Shown piece after piece: positions 10,897-22,062 of a stretch of DNA of 64,000 nucleotides (positions are counted from its first letter, which is position 1; each line of letters opens with the position of its first letter). This DNA is from Beta vulgaris subsp. vulgaris (taxonomy: Eukaryota; Streptophyta; Magnoliopsida; Caryophyllales; Amaranthaceae): the NCBI RefSeq assembly GCF_026745355.1, contig NC_079207.1, positions 15,772,650-15,836,649 of the forward strand, in the 5' to 3' direction. The notes under the pieces were generated by a model that saw only the letters and a program-made list of their open reading frames with translations, made no database searches and was not told where the DNA came from. The translations under genes were made by a program, and so were the position numbers.

Positions 10897-13800
10897 TCAT
10901 TCGTGATTCTCGAGGGGCTCCAATCCTAAACCGATTGCCATCCTCTTTACATTATCTCTAGCCAAGGCCTTTGTAAAACAATCCGCTAGATTATACGTTG
11001 TACGTACATAGTCAACAGTGATTACACTATCCTTGATAAGTCCTTGGATGTAGCTATGCCGCACACCAATGTGTCTTGACTTACCATTATAGACTTGACT
11101 ATATGCTCTTGCCAAAGCAGCATCGTTATCACAATGAATCGCTATGGCGATATCGGTTTTGGCAACAAAGGAATCTCAATCATGAGATTCTTCAACCACT
11201 CCGCCTCTTTGCTTGCGGAAGAAAAGCAATGAATTCCGAAGTCATGGAGGAATCCGCTATGCAAGTTTGTTTCTTGGAAGCCCAAGATATAGCACCTCCC
11301 CCAAGTAGAAATACCCATCCACTTGTAGAAGAGTGATCCTCTTATTAGAGATCCAACTTGCATCTGAATACCCTTCTAAAACCGAAGGATATCCACTGTA
11401 GGATAAACCATAGTCCTTGGTTTTCCTAAATACCTTAACACACGACGAATAGCTTGCCAATGTTGCATACTAGGATTACTAGTATACCTACTAAGTTTGC
11501 CTACCGCAAATGCGATATCCGGCCTAGTACTCGTCATTGCATACATCAAACATCCAATCACCCTTGAATACTCAAGTTGAGATACAGCACTACCTCATTA
11601 GGTAGTAATTTCTCACTAGGGTCCATTGGAGTTGACACAAAAGAGCAACCACTAACATCGAATTTCTTAAGAACCTTTTCGATGTAGTGAGATTGAGACA
11701 AACTCAATTTACCTTTGCTTCTTTTAATTCTAATTCCTAGAATGACATCCGCCTCCCCCAAATCTTTCATTGAGAACTTAGACGATAGAAAAGATTTAGT
11801 CCACTCAACTTGGGATAAATCAGTTCCAAAAATTAGCATGTCATCTACATATAAGCAAATCATACACCATGACCATTGTCATCAAATTTGCTATATCACA
11901 CTTGTCTGAATTGTTCAATTTGAATCCGTTAGACAACACTACCTCATCAAATTTTTGATGCCATTGCTTAGGTGCTTGTTTTAGCCCATACAAAGATCTA
12001 ATTAGTTTGCAAACTTTTTGTTCTTGACCTTTGACAACAAATCCAACCGGTTGTCTCATGTAAACCTCCTCATCTAATTCTCCATACAAGAACGCAGTCT
12101 TGACATCCATTTGATGGATCACAAGATTATGAATTGCTGCAAGGGCAATCAATAATCTTATAGTGGAGATTCGAGCTACAGGTGCATATGTATCGAAATA
12201 ATCGATACCCGGCTTTTGAGAAAAGCCTTGTGCCACTAACCGGGCTTTGAACTTGTCAATAGTTCCATCGATTTTCATTTTCTTCTTGAAAATCCATTTG
12301 CACCCTATTGGTTTACATTTAGGAGGTAGGTCCGCTAAAACCCATGTGTTATTCCCCATGATTGAGTCCATTTCATCATCAATAGCTTCTTCCAAAATGA
12401 AGCATCTTGAGATTGCATGGCCTCATCATATGTTAAAGGATCCCCTTCCACATTATAGACATATGGAAATTTAGTCAAAACACTATCTCTTGATCCTTCA
12501 ACCAAATATACATGAAAATCCGGGCCAAAAGATTTCTCTTTCCTAACCCGTTTACTTCTCCTTGGTTGAGTTGATGTAGATGCAACATTTTCATCTAGAA
12601 TTTGTTCATCTAACTCATGATCATTATTTGATCAATTTCTTGAATTTCGGTACTTGGAGTTATTCCTTTGGTCTAGGAACCGATGAATATCTATTTTCAT
12701 CAAAAATTGCATCCTTGACTCCACAATAGTGTGAACCGACCAAAAGTCGTTTTGTTCTATAACATAGAACCTATAGGATTTGCTATGAGCAGCTATCCTA
12801 TAAAGATGCATTCAACTCCTCTTTCACCTAACTTTTTACGTTTAGGTTCCGGCACTTTCACTATTGCCCTACATCCCCAAACTCTAATGTAACTTAGATT
12901 TGGTTTTCTTTTGTACCATAATTCATAAGGGGTTACTTTGTTCTTTTTCATAGGAACACGATTCAAGATGTAACAAGCGTTAAAACCGCTTCACCCCAAA
13001 AACCATCACTCAAACCCGAGTAGGATAACATAGAATTTACCATTTCTTGTAAAGTTCTATTTTTTCTTTCCGCTACACCATTTTGTTGTGGTGTATAAGC
13101 CGCGGTTGTTTCATGTATTATTCCTAAAGCTTGGAAATAACTAGGATTATGAAATTCACCACCTCTATCGGTTCTAAACCGTTTAACCTTGTCACTTAGT
13201 TGCAATTCTACTTCATTTTTATAGATCTCAAATTTTTCTAGGGCTTCATCTTTAGTAGACAATAGAATATACATAACAAAATCGTGAATGATCATCAATA
13301 AAGTTACTATATATTTTTGTTTCCTAAAGAAGGTGTACTATGAAAATCACAAAGATCACTATGTACAAATCAAGCAATTTAGTATCTCTTTCCACATTAT
13401 TAGGGAAAGAACACCTAGTTATTTTGGTAAGCATGCATGTTCTACACTTCTCAATACTTGGATCAAAAGAAGGAATTAAATCATCCTTAGCCATAGAATA
13501 TAATTTTCTATAATTAACATGACCAAGTCTTAAATGCCAAAGAGAAGAATTATCATTAATAACACACACATTGTTACTAAAGCATTTGAAATGCTAAGTT
13601 TAAACATACCATTACACAAATAACCAAGTCCAACAAACAAACCACCCTTAGATAATATAAATTGTCCGACTCAAAACCATTTTAAAACCTATTCGATTCA
13701 AGATAGCTCCTGACACTAGATTACGCCTAAGTTCCGGAGCAAATACAACATCTCTTAACACTAGAGATTTGCCGGAACTAAAGACCAACTCTACTTGTCC

Positions 13801-14887
13801 TACACCAAAACTTGAGCTGTAGAGTCATTTCCCATGTATAGAACTTCTCCATTGTCCACCTCCTTGAAGGTTTTGAATGAAGACCGCTCCTTGCACACAT
13901 GCCTTGAAGCTCCTGAATCGATATACCATGAACAATCATCCTGTACACAAAAGATTTCAGAAATCATACACATATAATTCAAACTTGAATTACATGAAAG
14001 TTGTGTACAAGTACCTTGTTTGGCTTGGGATTGGCTAGACTCGCCTTTCCCTCCACCTTGCTCATTCTTTTTGTTCATTTTCCTCTTCCATAGGAAGCAA
14101 TCCTTTTTGAAGTGTCCGGGCTTGCCACACTCCCAACAACCACGTTGTTGAACACCTCCACCATTCTTAGGCTTCTTAAAGTTGTTGCCTTTGGTGAAAT
14201 TATTAGCCCTCTTCTTAGGATTTGAGTCTTTGAACTTTCCATCCTCCACCATGTTAATGGTAGAAGAATTAGGATTTACCTCCTTTTGTCCATCTTGAAC
14301 CCGAATGCCCTCTTCAATCCGAAGATGAGCACCCAATTGTTCCACATTTATATCATCTTTCCTATGTTTAAGAGTATTTCTAACATCCTTCCAACTTGGT
14401 GGTAATTTGTCTATTATTGAAGATACAATAAAATTTCATCCATACTAATATTGTGTTGTTTAAAACTTCCTAAAATCCTTTGAATTTCATGGAATTGTTC
14501 CATCACAGGCCTTGTTTCATTCATCTTAAAGTTATTAAATTACTAACTAAGAACTTCTTACTAGATGCATCTTCGGCCATGTATTTTGACTCAAGGTCAT
14601 CCCAAAGCATTTTAGCGGATTCATAAAATTGATAAACATCAAATAAAGTGTCAGACATACCGTTTAAAATGACCACGACAATATAATCTCGTTCTCCCAC
14701 TTGTTCCTTCTCCTTGAGGCCTCCAAAGTTTCATCTTCCACAAACTCGGGTTTTGGAGTACTCAAAACATATGCCACCGAAAGAGAAGTGAGAAGAAAAT
14801 GCATCTTCTTTTGCCATCTACGGAATCCCACACCCTCAAACTTTCAAGTTTCTGAAAATTCGAAGTCATTTCACGTACCGTAGCCAT
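10897..14887 (-). pseudogene. Copia A gag-pol remnant
   Basis: Gag starts at ATG 14887 (MATVREMTSNFQKLE) but is broken by frameshifts. The nucleocapsid zinc knuckle CWECGKPGHFKKDC and the aspartic protease motif WYIDSGASRHVC lie in 14345-13800. The pre-integrase segment (LWHLRLGHVNYRKLY) is at 13569-13324 and the integrase core (FRTDRGGEFHNP, TPQQNGVAERKNRT) at 13298-12963. Reverse transcriptase runs across 12395-11558, including the catalytic box CLYVDDML. RNase H pieces follow at 11561-10897 and end in TTYNLADCFTKAL. This gag-protease-integrase-RT-RNase H order is diagnostic of Copia. Each domain is in a different frame or separated by stops, so no polyprotein can be made. Confidence 0.92.
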
Positions 14888-14911
14888 CTTCAAGAAATAT
14901 CACTTTTGGAT

Positions 14912-15517
14912 TGTTAGAACTGAAAGGGTGAAGAAGATGATTACTATAGAATGATGAATCTTCTAGGCGTGTTGACACTTTCCCAAAAGTGATATTCCGA
15001 CCCTATACGAAGCACGGGTTGCACGGAATTCAATTTCGAGATACAAAGAAGAACAACAAGAGTCACGCTCGTATGAATCTTGTCAAAATAGAATAAGTTT
15101 TGTATGATTTTGTTTGATGACAATGTAATGAAAATTGAGAGAGAGTGCTTTTTAGAGAAAATAACATAAGAACTCTCTTCATTGTGGTAAAACCACACTT
15201 ATACACGCAAAGTAATGAAACCGTCAAAAAACCGCTCCTTGCACACAAGCCCACGCGAAAACAGTGGCACTGTCGCGAGTCGCGAGCGTGCCTGTCGCGA
15301 GTCGCGACAGTGGTTGCGAGTCGCGGCCAAGCCTCTGCCCAGCCTCATGTTTCTCTAGTTTGTTGCGAGCATTCCTTTACAATTACTTCATTGTTTTCTA
15401 TGCTATAAACAACTTGCGTGTATTCTTATCGTAACTTGAACAACGACACCATAACCAAGTCATTCAAGTTATACGATACATGAATTTAATCAACCAAATA
15501 CTCTAAATTATCCAGCA
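14912..15517 (-). repeat. 5' LTR of Copia A
   Basis: 606-bp LTR homologous to 9747-10381 with many substitutions and small deletions, so an old insertion. The shorter GTCGCGAGTCGCGA block is at about 15271-15315. The internal region next to it begins ATCCAAAAGTGATA, which does not resemble the initiator-Met primer site found in the other two Copia elements. Confidence 0.93.
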
Positions 15518-15522
15518 ATAAC

Positions 15523-16318
15523 TCTAATGAACAAGTGTTGTAACTTTAATCCAATCGTGTGGTTGAGATTCATTCTCATTTGTCATGTAAGGAGTATTCT
15601 CATGTGATTTCCACTATATCTATTTTTTTCTCTCTTCCCGCAATGAATTCATGACATCTTTTTTAATAAAAACCCATTTAATAATAATCCTAGAACTTTG
15701 TGCCTAAAGCAAAATTAATAATGTATTATAAGACAAAGGAATAAGCATAATATAAACTTATCTAGAAAAGGCATCAAGGACACAGGTGCAAGGCTTCATG
15801 AATTATTAGGCGACGATTAAGGGAGAGTGGAGACTAGCAAGAATGCAAGATATTGACCTAATAGATTCATAATATTATTCACATATAGTTTCAAGTTAGT
15901 GGAGAGCTTGTCATTACTTCATTACACTTTAATGAAGTGAATGTGTCCATGAACTACGACATGAAATGTTTAATGCTCACCATGAAGCTTGACCAACTTT
16001 TTTACAGGTTGGATTTCCTTGATTCGTTTGAAATAAAATCACAAAACATGGTCAACCAAAGATAGTTTGCACGATGTACTTCTTAATGAAAATTCTATCA
16101 AATGCTAACTTTCTTTTGCCTTCTGGAAATGATCCATCACCTATTCACCTGAACAAACAAACATGATCATTCTCTAAAATTTAGGGCCCTATTCTATCAA
16201 TTTTTCATCCCACTATCTTATTTTAGTTATTGAAATAGGAGGGAAGAAAATCCACCACCAGATTCAGAGTTCATATACCTGCCAAACAACCACCATTATC
16301 ATTTTACCCTCAAAAAAG
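15523..16318. other. 5' flank of the LYK-like gene, no LysM coding seen
   Basis: No LysM-encoding sequence is visible. The frame of the downstream kinase stays open upstream to a TAA near 16173 without an in-frame ATG. Just before the ATG it reads YTCQTTT, which may be the last trace of a lost ectodomain. The rest is AT-rich intergenic sequence. Confidence 0.5.
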
Positions 16319-17398
16319 ATGTCGGCTTATGCCGTCATTGGAGCTGTTGCGGGGATAGTCATAATCTTGGCCATTATAACTTCAGTTTACTGCATGTGTT
16401 CGCGACAAACGAAGGCACAAGCAGATATTCTACCCACCGAGACATTCGAGGCATACGAGAATCCTATATGGAAGAAAACGGAGGTTGAACACCGCGAGTC
16501 TCTAGAAAGCTTAGCCAACATAGCTCAATCTATGAAAGTGTATAATTTCCTCGAGTTGCAGTATGCAACAGATGATTTCAGCCCTGGTTCACAGGTCAAG
16601 GGCACTGTTTTCCGGGGTAAAATGAATGGTGATTTGATCGCCATCAAGAAGATGAATGGGGATGTATCCAAGGAGATAAGTTCCCTAGACAAGATCAACC
16701 ATTTCAATCTTATTCGTGTTTTAGGTGTTTGCTTTAATGAAGGGCACTGGTTTCTCATCTACGAGTTTGCATCAAATGGGCCTCTGAGTGATTGGATTTT
16801 CAGCAGTAACACTAATCAAAAGTTCTTAAGTTGGACACAAAGGATGCAAATTGTGTTAGATGTTGCCAGAGGGCTTAATTATATCCACAGCTATAATATC
16901 CCTCCTTATGTGTACAAGGATCTGAAGAGCAGTAGTATTCTCCTTGACAGTGAATTCAGAGCAAAGATCAGTAATTTCAGGCCAGCAAGATTTGCAGAAA
17001 GGCAAAGAGGTCAAACTACATCTGAGGAAATCTACCTTTCACCAGAGTATCGAGAGAAAGGTCAGCTCTCGCCAAAACTAGATGTATATGCTTTTGGGAT
17101 GCTATTGCTAGAGGTACTCACAGGCAAAAAGATTGCTAATCTATATGAACGGCTAAACGGGAATTTATCAGAGGTTTTCGTGGGTGTTTTTGATGAAATG
17201 AAGGGAAAGGATCAGCTAAGGTGTTTGATGGATCCTTCCCTTAAGGAGAATTATCCTTCTGAATCTGCTATGTCCATAGCTAGACTAATAGAATATTGCC
17301 TAAATAGAGATCCATCAAGCAGGCCGGATATGGACGAAATCGTAAGGTCTCTATCAAAAGTTCTGAACATGTCAATGACCTGGGAAACATCACTGTGA
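16319..17398 (+). CDS. LysM receptor-like kinase (LYK4/5 class), ectodomain missing
   Basis: A 359-residue intronless frame. Residues 3-25 form a transmembrane helix, followed by a basic juxtamembrane region. A kinase-like domain runs from about residue 75 to 350. The sequence resembles LYK4/LYK5/NFR5-type receptors, which bind chitin or lipochitin oligosaccharides at the plasma membrane through three LysM domains and signal with CERK1-type kinases. Key positions are K110 in IAIKK, a degenerate glycine loop (VKGTVFRG), KDLKSSS at 200-206 where HRDLKxxN is expected (Asp201 kept, Asn replaced by Ser206), NFR at 219-221 in place of DFG, and SPEY and DVYAFG retained. Loss of DFG and of the magnesium-binding Asn fits the inactive kinases of this subclass. 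The family is usually about 600 residues and intronless, so some 250 N-terminal residues including all LysM domains are absent. Either the gene is 5'-truncated, or an upstream exon escaped me. The nearby Copia A insertion may be linked. Confidence 0.75.
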   Translation: MSAYAVIGAVAGIVIILAIITSVYCMCSRQTKAQADILPTETFEAYENPIWKKTEVEHRESLESLANIAQSMKVYNFLELQYATDDFSPGSQVKGTVFRGKMNGDLIAIKKMNGDVSKEISSLDKINHFNLIRVLGVCFNEGHWFLIYEFASNGPLSDWIFSSNTNQKFLSWTQRMQIVLDVARGLNYIHSYNIPPYVYKDLKSSSILLDSEFRAKISNFRPARFAERQRGQTTSEEIYLSPEYREKGQLSPKLDVYAFGMLLLEVLTGKKIANLYERLNGNLSEVFVGVFDEMKGKDQLRCLMDPSLKENYPSESAMSIARLIEYCLNRDPSSRPDMDEIVRSLSKVLNMSMTWETSL

Positions 17399-18168
17399 AT
17401 TCAAACAAGACAGTTTTGAGAAGCTTGAACGATACCATTCTCTGAGAAAGGGTACTCGAAACTTGCATCATACACCCCCTCCCCCTCCTCCTCTAGTAGG
17501 CATCTTTTTACTTGTTAAATTTGTAATATCAGCCTTTTGTTGACCTATATTTACACTCCTAGCTAATAGGTCATATAATCTTATTGTGGTAATCCACGAG
17601 ACTGATGTTATGCAGACATTATATCCGTTTCTGTACAATGATAAGAAAGGGTCTAGACCGGGAAAGTTTTCACGAATAAGTTTAGCAAGTAGCTTATATG
17701 TAATTTATAACTGATACACTCATAAATTGTGTCCGCTCCATCTGTATACAGAAGGCTTTTGTTCTGAGCTTCATATCTCTGAATTCTGATACTTCACCAG
17801 CACGATTTTGTCGATTATAGCTGTCAATGAAGTACTAGACTGACATTCTATTTCTCTCTTTGGTACAAGATTTAAAAAGTTGCCAAATATATAACATAAT
17901 ATTACTATAGTTGAAGATCAGTTGCTTAAATCTAAATCACCTTGAATCATAAAAAAGGAGAAATCCGAAACAAGCTGGAGGACAAACATAAATCAGAAAC
18001 TGAAGCAACGGCAAGACATAAGATTCAAACTAAAAGGGGAAAAGAATAAGGAATCAGCATCATTACCAGCAAATTCAAGGAGAAGCTGCACATAAAAGCA
18101 TAACACTATGTAAATCAGCTGAAAAAAGTACGTATAAGTATTGCATAGCACCACTAACCAATAGAGTC
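17399..18168. other. Convergent intergenic region (3' flanks)
   Basis: Lies between the 3' ends of the kinase-like gene and the PPR gene. It should contain both 3' UTRs and polyadenylation sites. No other gene is visible. Confidence 0.5.
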
Positions 18169-20106
18169 TTAAAAACTCCCACTATATAGCTTGTGTATAT
18201 TTATAACATCTGCTGAGCTGACATTGAACATCTGACCAGAAGAAGGTAGTGGAAGGATGTCCTCTCGCTCCTTACAAGTCTCTTCAATAAAGGAAGCTTC
18301 TCTTAGTCTTCCTTCCTTCCAAAGCCCTTTGACTAGCAACGACTTTGTCTCTACATCAGGCACAAAACCTGAGTTCCTCATGTCTTCATATAATCTTAGT
18401 GCAAGAGTAGCCCTTCCACACTTACAGTAAGCACGAACAAGTGTCTTATACATGTAAGCATCTGGCTCTACACCACACTGTCTTACCATTTCAAGTAGCT
18501 TCTGTACCATTCTGAAATCACCTCGAACTGCAAAATGATGCATCAAACCAGAAAATGTCTGAGCATCAGGGTGAATTCCCATAGATAACATCTCATTCAC
18601 AGTATCTATGCTATCACCATCCAATCCGCACTTGAGCAATGTTCGTAACAGAGAGGAATATAAAAGCACCATATCGTACTTGGAGATGTGATCACATAGC
18701 ACTTTAACATCATGGAAAATTCTTAAAGCAGTAGATCCTTCCTTGTAAAGGCCATAAAAATCAATAATTTGTCTGACTGTGCTATTTGCCAACTTAATTC
18801 CTTCATGCTTCATTTTGAACAATATATCATCAACGAGATCAACTCTCCCATGGCTCGCTACTTTTGTGATTATGCCTGAATAAGTGTGAATATCATGCAC
18901 AAAACCAGGTTGATTAGCAACCCAGCAGAAAAACTGCCACGCTGATTGAGGTGATTTAAAGTGCCTAACCATCTTGCAAACCAAGCGGCTTGTCCACACA
19001 AGTTTAGCTTCTTCCAAAGCAAAAATATCATCCTCTCTCCAGTGCCGCAATGCACTTGCCAAAGCACTTGGGTCCAACCATGGCTTCAACTGAACACTAT
19101 GAACAACAGCTTCTCCGCTGCAATCATCACCATCATCCTTATTGTCATCATCAATGAAATCTGCACAAAACTCTATGTTCTTAATTCTACTATCTGGTAC
19201 CATCTCTTTAACAAAATCATCACTCTCATCTAAAACTCCTGTCTCAGTCATACGTTGCAATGACAATAGCATAGATCTTGGAGGCAGAATCCCTTCCATT
19301 TTCATGTCTCCGAGAAGGGTCTTCACAGCCTCATATTGTTGAATATTCAAGAATGCCTCTACAAGAAGGGAATATTGCCTTAGAGTACGCTTAACCCTCA
19401 TCCTTGGCAAGATATAAAAAATCTCTTTTGCCTTGTCTAATTTCCCAGAGTTAACAAGGTGCTGAATAACTAAAGTGTATGTCCGTGAGTTGGGGAACAC
19501 CCCTTCTTGCATCATGCTACGAAATATCTGGATGGCTTCGATGTCCTTGCCAGTTATGACATAAAGGCCCATGACTATGTTATAAGATTCAATACATGGG
19601 CGTTTGCCTTGGGCACGAAGTTCATCCCAAACATGAAGCACCAAGTCAATATCTCTAGCGGTAGCATACATCCGCATTTGGTCCACAAAACTAACAGGTT
19701 GCACCTTTGGAAAATTCCCATTATTGATGGCATCAACCAACTTTTCCAGCTGACGAGTACGACCTGACCTAGCTAGGATTTTGGCAATTGCATGGAGAGT
19801 ATGTTGGGTATGTGAAAAATTAGGCACCGTTTTGAGGGCTTCAACTAAGGACAGAGCAGATTCAGGGGAAGGAGCAGAACGAAGAGCATTCGTGACTACA
19901 AAAGAATCCAAATGTGGATTATTTAGTAAAGGAAGAAGCGAATCAGGAGATCCGGACCGAAGACTTAGACGTATAGAGTCTATGAGCTTTGCCTGAGAGA
20001 AGTACTTAGAGACTTGATTCAACACAACTCTCTCGGAATAGGCACGGGCTTGATAGGTTATGTTAGAAAACAAATTCTGCACTTTGAATAAGGTCCTTAT
20101 AAACAT
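18169..20106 (-). CDS. PPR protein, At5g66631-like
   Basis: Intronless 645-codon frame from ATG 20106. Upstream in frame there are only non-ATG codons, so this first Met is preferred. The N-terminus (MFIRTLFKVQNLFSN) is basic and hydroxylated, consistent with a mitochondrial or plastid transit peptide. Several 35-residue P-type pentatricopeptide repeats are visible. One block follows SYNIVMGLYVITGKDIEAI and continues through TYTLVIQHLVNSGKLDKAKE. A C-terminal block has TFSGLMHHFAVRGDF and YKTLVRAYCKCGRATLALRL. A low-complexity acidic patch (DDDNKDDGDD) separates the two blocks. No DYW or E domain is present. PPR proteins bind organellar RNA in a sequence-specific way and act in processing, stability or translation. 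Overall layout and shared blocks (AKLIDSIRLSLRSGSPDS, ALRSAPSPESALSL) match what I remember of Arabidopsis At5g66631; that orthology is from memory. The gene appears intact and converges on the kinase-like gene. Confidence 0.88.
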   Translation of the reverse strand: MFIRTLFKVQNLFSNITYQARAYSERVVLNQVSKYFSQAKLIDSIRLSLRSGSPDSLLPLLNNPHLDSFVVTNALRSAPSPESALSLVEALKTVPNFSHTQHTLHAIAKILARSGRTRQLEKLVDAINNGNFPKVQPVSFVDQMRMYATARDIDLVLHVWDELRAQGKRPCIESYNIVMGLYVITGKDIEAIQIFRSMMQEGVFPNSRTYTLVIQHLVNSGKLDKAKEIFYILPRMRVKRTLRQYSLLVEAFLNIQQYEAVKTLLGDMKMEGILPPRSMLLSLQRMTETGVLDESDDFVKEMVPDSRIKNIEFCADFIDDDNKDDGDDCSGEAVVHSVQLKPWLDPSALASALRHWREDDIFALEEAKLVWTSRLVCKMVRHFKSPQSAWQFFCWVANQPGFVHDIHTYSGIITKVASHGRVDLVDDILFKMKHEGIKLANSTVRQIIDFYGLYKEGSTALRIFHDVKVLCDHISKYDMVLLYSSLLRTLLKCGLDGDSIDTVNEMLSMGIHPDAQTFSGLMHHFAVRGDFRMVQKLLEMVRQCGVEPDAYMYKTLVRAYCKCGRATLALRLYEDMRNSGFVPDVETKSLLVKGLWKEGRLREASFIEETCKEREDILPLPSSGQMFNVSSADVINIHKLYSGSF

Positions 20107-20918
20107 TGGATAAACAATATCCAAATGAAAATCCCAGATCAGAATAGGATTATCTTGCTTATAAAAATAACTCAACAATATTTCTCAAGTAACTGTTTTG
20201 AGTTCTCATAGAACAATTATCGAACAGTTGGTGTGCATGAATATTGAAATCAAATAAAAAGTAAAAGGAGATCATACCAAAAATATATCAACATTAATCT
20301 TCATGGATGACGATTAAAATGAAGATTCTGTTGATTAAGCTAAGATAATTTAGGATTTAGAATGTCATCTTATTTGGAAGTTGTAATGGGGACATATTTC
20401 ATAGGTTTGAGGAAAATAAAATGTATTTAGTCATACTAATAGAGTTTTTCTGGGTAAACCCAAAACTGTAGTATAGCATTAATGGAGGTGTAGGAGAAGA
20501 AGATGATTAGAAGCAGTCGAGAGGATGAAGGAACATTCGGTTTTCCCAGATGTGGCGCGAAAAATCGTTACAACTTTCAAGTACGAGCTGTTATTTTTGT
20601 TTGGGGTTTGCAGGATTTAGAGATGAACCGGATTCACAATAATTTATTGTACACCTACAAACTGATTTTATTATACAAAAATTGATTGCTTCCTCCGATT
20701 CATATTAGTTTATCAGTTTCTTTTGCATAAAGTTTTAGGAGAAATAATGTTGTGGGATATAGAAAGAAAGAGAAACTATTATTTTATGTTAAAGTTGAAT
20801 GTATGTGTGCAGTGTAATGGAAAGTGAGTGGTCTCATGTCAAGAATAGAAATAGATAAATTAATAAGGGACATCTCAAAAAGGAATATGGGTAAACCAAT
20901 AAAGACCAGAAGTAGTAT
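20107..20918. other. 5' flank of PPR gene
   Basis: Promoter and 5' leader of the minus-strand PPR gene are expected here. Sequence is AT-rich; no further gene and no clear transposon end before 20919. Confidence 0.45.
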
Positions 20919-21053
20919 ATTACAAAAGTGAAAGTATTGGGTCAGACCGTCTGACGTATTGTTTACTGTCAGACGGGCTGAGCCCAATACATCTTCTCTC
21001 TGCTTCACTTTTTAGGTCACATTCTCTCTCCTCTTTCTTCTTCTTCTCTGTAG

Positions 21054-21329
21054 ATAAAGGAGGAGTGGTTCTTGCTACCAGGAACTATATCAGCCTATTG
21101 CATCCTATATGAAGTTTACGGAAGAGAATGGGAGAAGGAATTAGAAGCACCTATACCAAAAGAAATTGAGAAATCAGTAGATGCTAGGTCTTTTGCAATG
21201 TATGACATATTTAATAATGATGCATACAGTGCAGAAAGTGGTGTTAGTACTGATGGTGGAGATGACGGCGGAGGAAGCTGTAGTGGGGGATCCTATGGAG
21301 GATCATGTGGTGGTGGTTGTGGAGGATGA
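21054..21329 (+). pseudogene. Captured terminal exon with Gly/Cys-rich tail
   Basis: A pyrimidine-rich tract ending TTCTCTGTAG forms a good splice acceptor at 21053. It is followed by an open frame in phase 0 (IKEEWFLLPGTISAYCILYE...) of 91 codons ending TGA at 21327-21329. The product ends in a tail of Gly, Ser and Cys (GGGSCSGGSYGGSCGGGCGG). An acceptor, a terminal exon and what looks like a 3' UTR lying within MULE-type ends indicate capture from a host gene. I do not recognise the donor with confidence. There is no start codon of its own, so independent translation is unlikely. Confidence 0.6.
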
Positions 21330-21584
21330 ATAACTTGAGGCACTTGAAGGAATATGGCAGATATGATTGATAGTTCAACATTGTAACTTTGAGTACATTT
21401 CTGTACACAAAAAATGATAGTATAACTACACTTTGTATCTCTGAAGCACCTTGCGAGTAATACCTATGAAATTCTTAATCTCAGTCTCCATTCTTTATTG
21501 ATCTAACAAAGAAGAAAAAAATCAGCTAAGAGGAATGAAGAAGAAGGAGAAAGTGAGAGAAAGCAGAGGTTAGTGTTTTGTTTT

Positions 21585-22010
21585 TTCAGTTGGACTTTGT
21601 TTTGTTTCAGTTGGAGTTTGTTTTCTTTCAGTTGGACTTTGTTTTCTTTCAGTTGGACTTTGTTTTCTTTCAGTTGGACTTTGTGTTTCTTTCAGTTGGA
21701 CTTTGTGTTTCTTTCAGTTGGACTTTGTTTTGTTTCAGTTGGACTTTGTTTTTTTTCAGTTGGACTATCTGAAAAAAAAACGAAGACTACCTGAAAAAGA
21801 ATAAAGACTACCTGAAAAAGAATAAAGACCAACTGAAACCCAAAGTAAGTCTAACTGAAGTACAAAAACCAACTGAAAAAAAAGAAGACTAACTGAAAAC
21901 AAAATGAAGACTACCTGAAAAAAAATGAAGACTACCTGAAAAAAAATTAAGACTACCTGAAAAAAAATTAAGACTAACTGAAAAAAATTGGAACCACCTG
22001 AAAGTCGTCC
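21585..22010. repeat. Inverted minisatellite of about 21-bp units
   Basis: The left half repeats TTTCAGTTGGACTTTGTTT about nine times. The right half repeats the opposite-strand variant (CTGAAAAAAAATGAAGACTAC-like) about ten times. The transcript could fold into a long hairpin. The long frames crossing it (Phe/Trp/Ser repeats) are artefacts of the array. Confidence 0.88.
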
Positions 22011-22062
22011 GACCAAAGATTATGGTCGGACGAGTCCGACACAATACGTTCTCATTACAAAA

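Larger units (their letters stand above)
9747..15517 (-). mobile_element. Copia LTR retrotransposon A, 5.8 kb
   Basis: Two direct LTRs (9747-10381 and 14912-15517) bracket a Copia-order coding region on the minus strand. The element is flanked by the 5-bp duplication ATAAC (9742-9746 and 15518-15522). A purine-rich tract (minus strand TGGGGGAGGAT, ending at 10382) lies just inside the 3' LTR. Frameshifts across gag and pol show it is no longer autonomous. Confidence 0.95.
20928..22053. mobile_element. MULE-like element 1 with captured exon
   Basis: 1126-bp non-autonomous transposon. The termini are imperfect inverted repeats of about 28 bp: GTGAAAGTATTGGGTCAGAC on the left, and on the right strand-reversed GAGAACGTATTGTGTCGGAC. 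It is flanked by an exact 9-bp duplication ATTACAAAA (20919-20927 and 22054-22062), which is the Mutator-superfamily target size. Inside are a host-gene exon (21054-21329) and an inverted minisatellite (21585-22010). No transposase. Element 2 at 48342-49330 is the same family in opposite orientation. Confidence 0.85.

Noticed and set aside
21573..21794. Frames with FSWTLFCFSWSL repeats in both minisatellites
   Set aside because: They arise from an array of 21-bp DNA units and appear in several frames at once, so they are not proteins.
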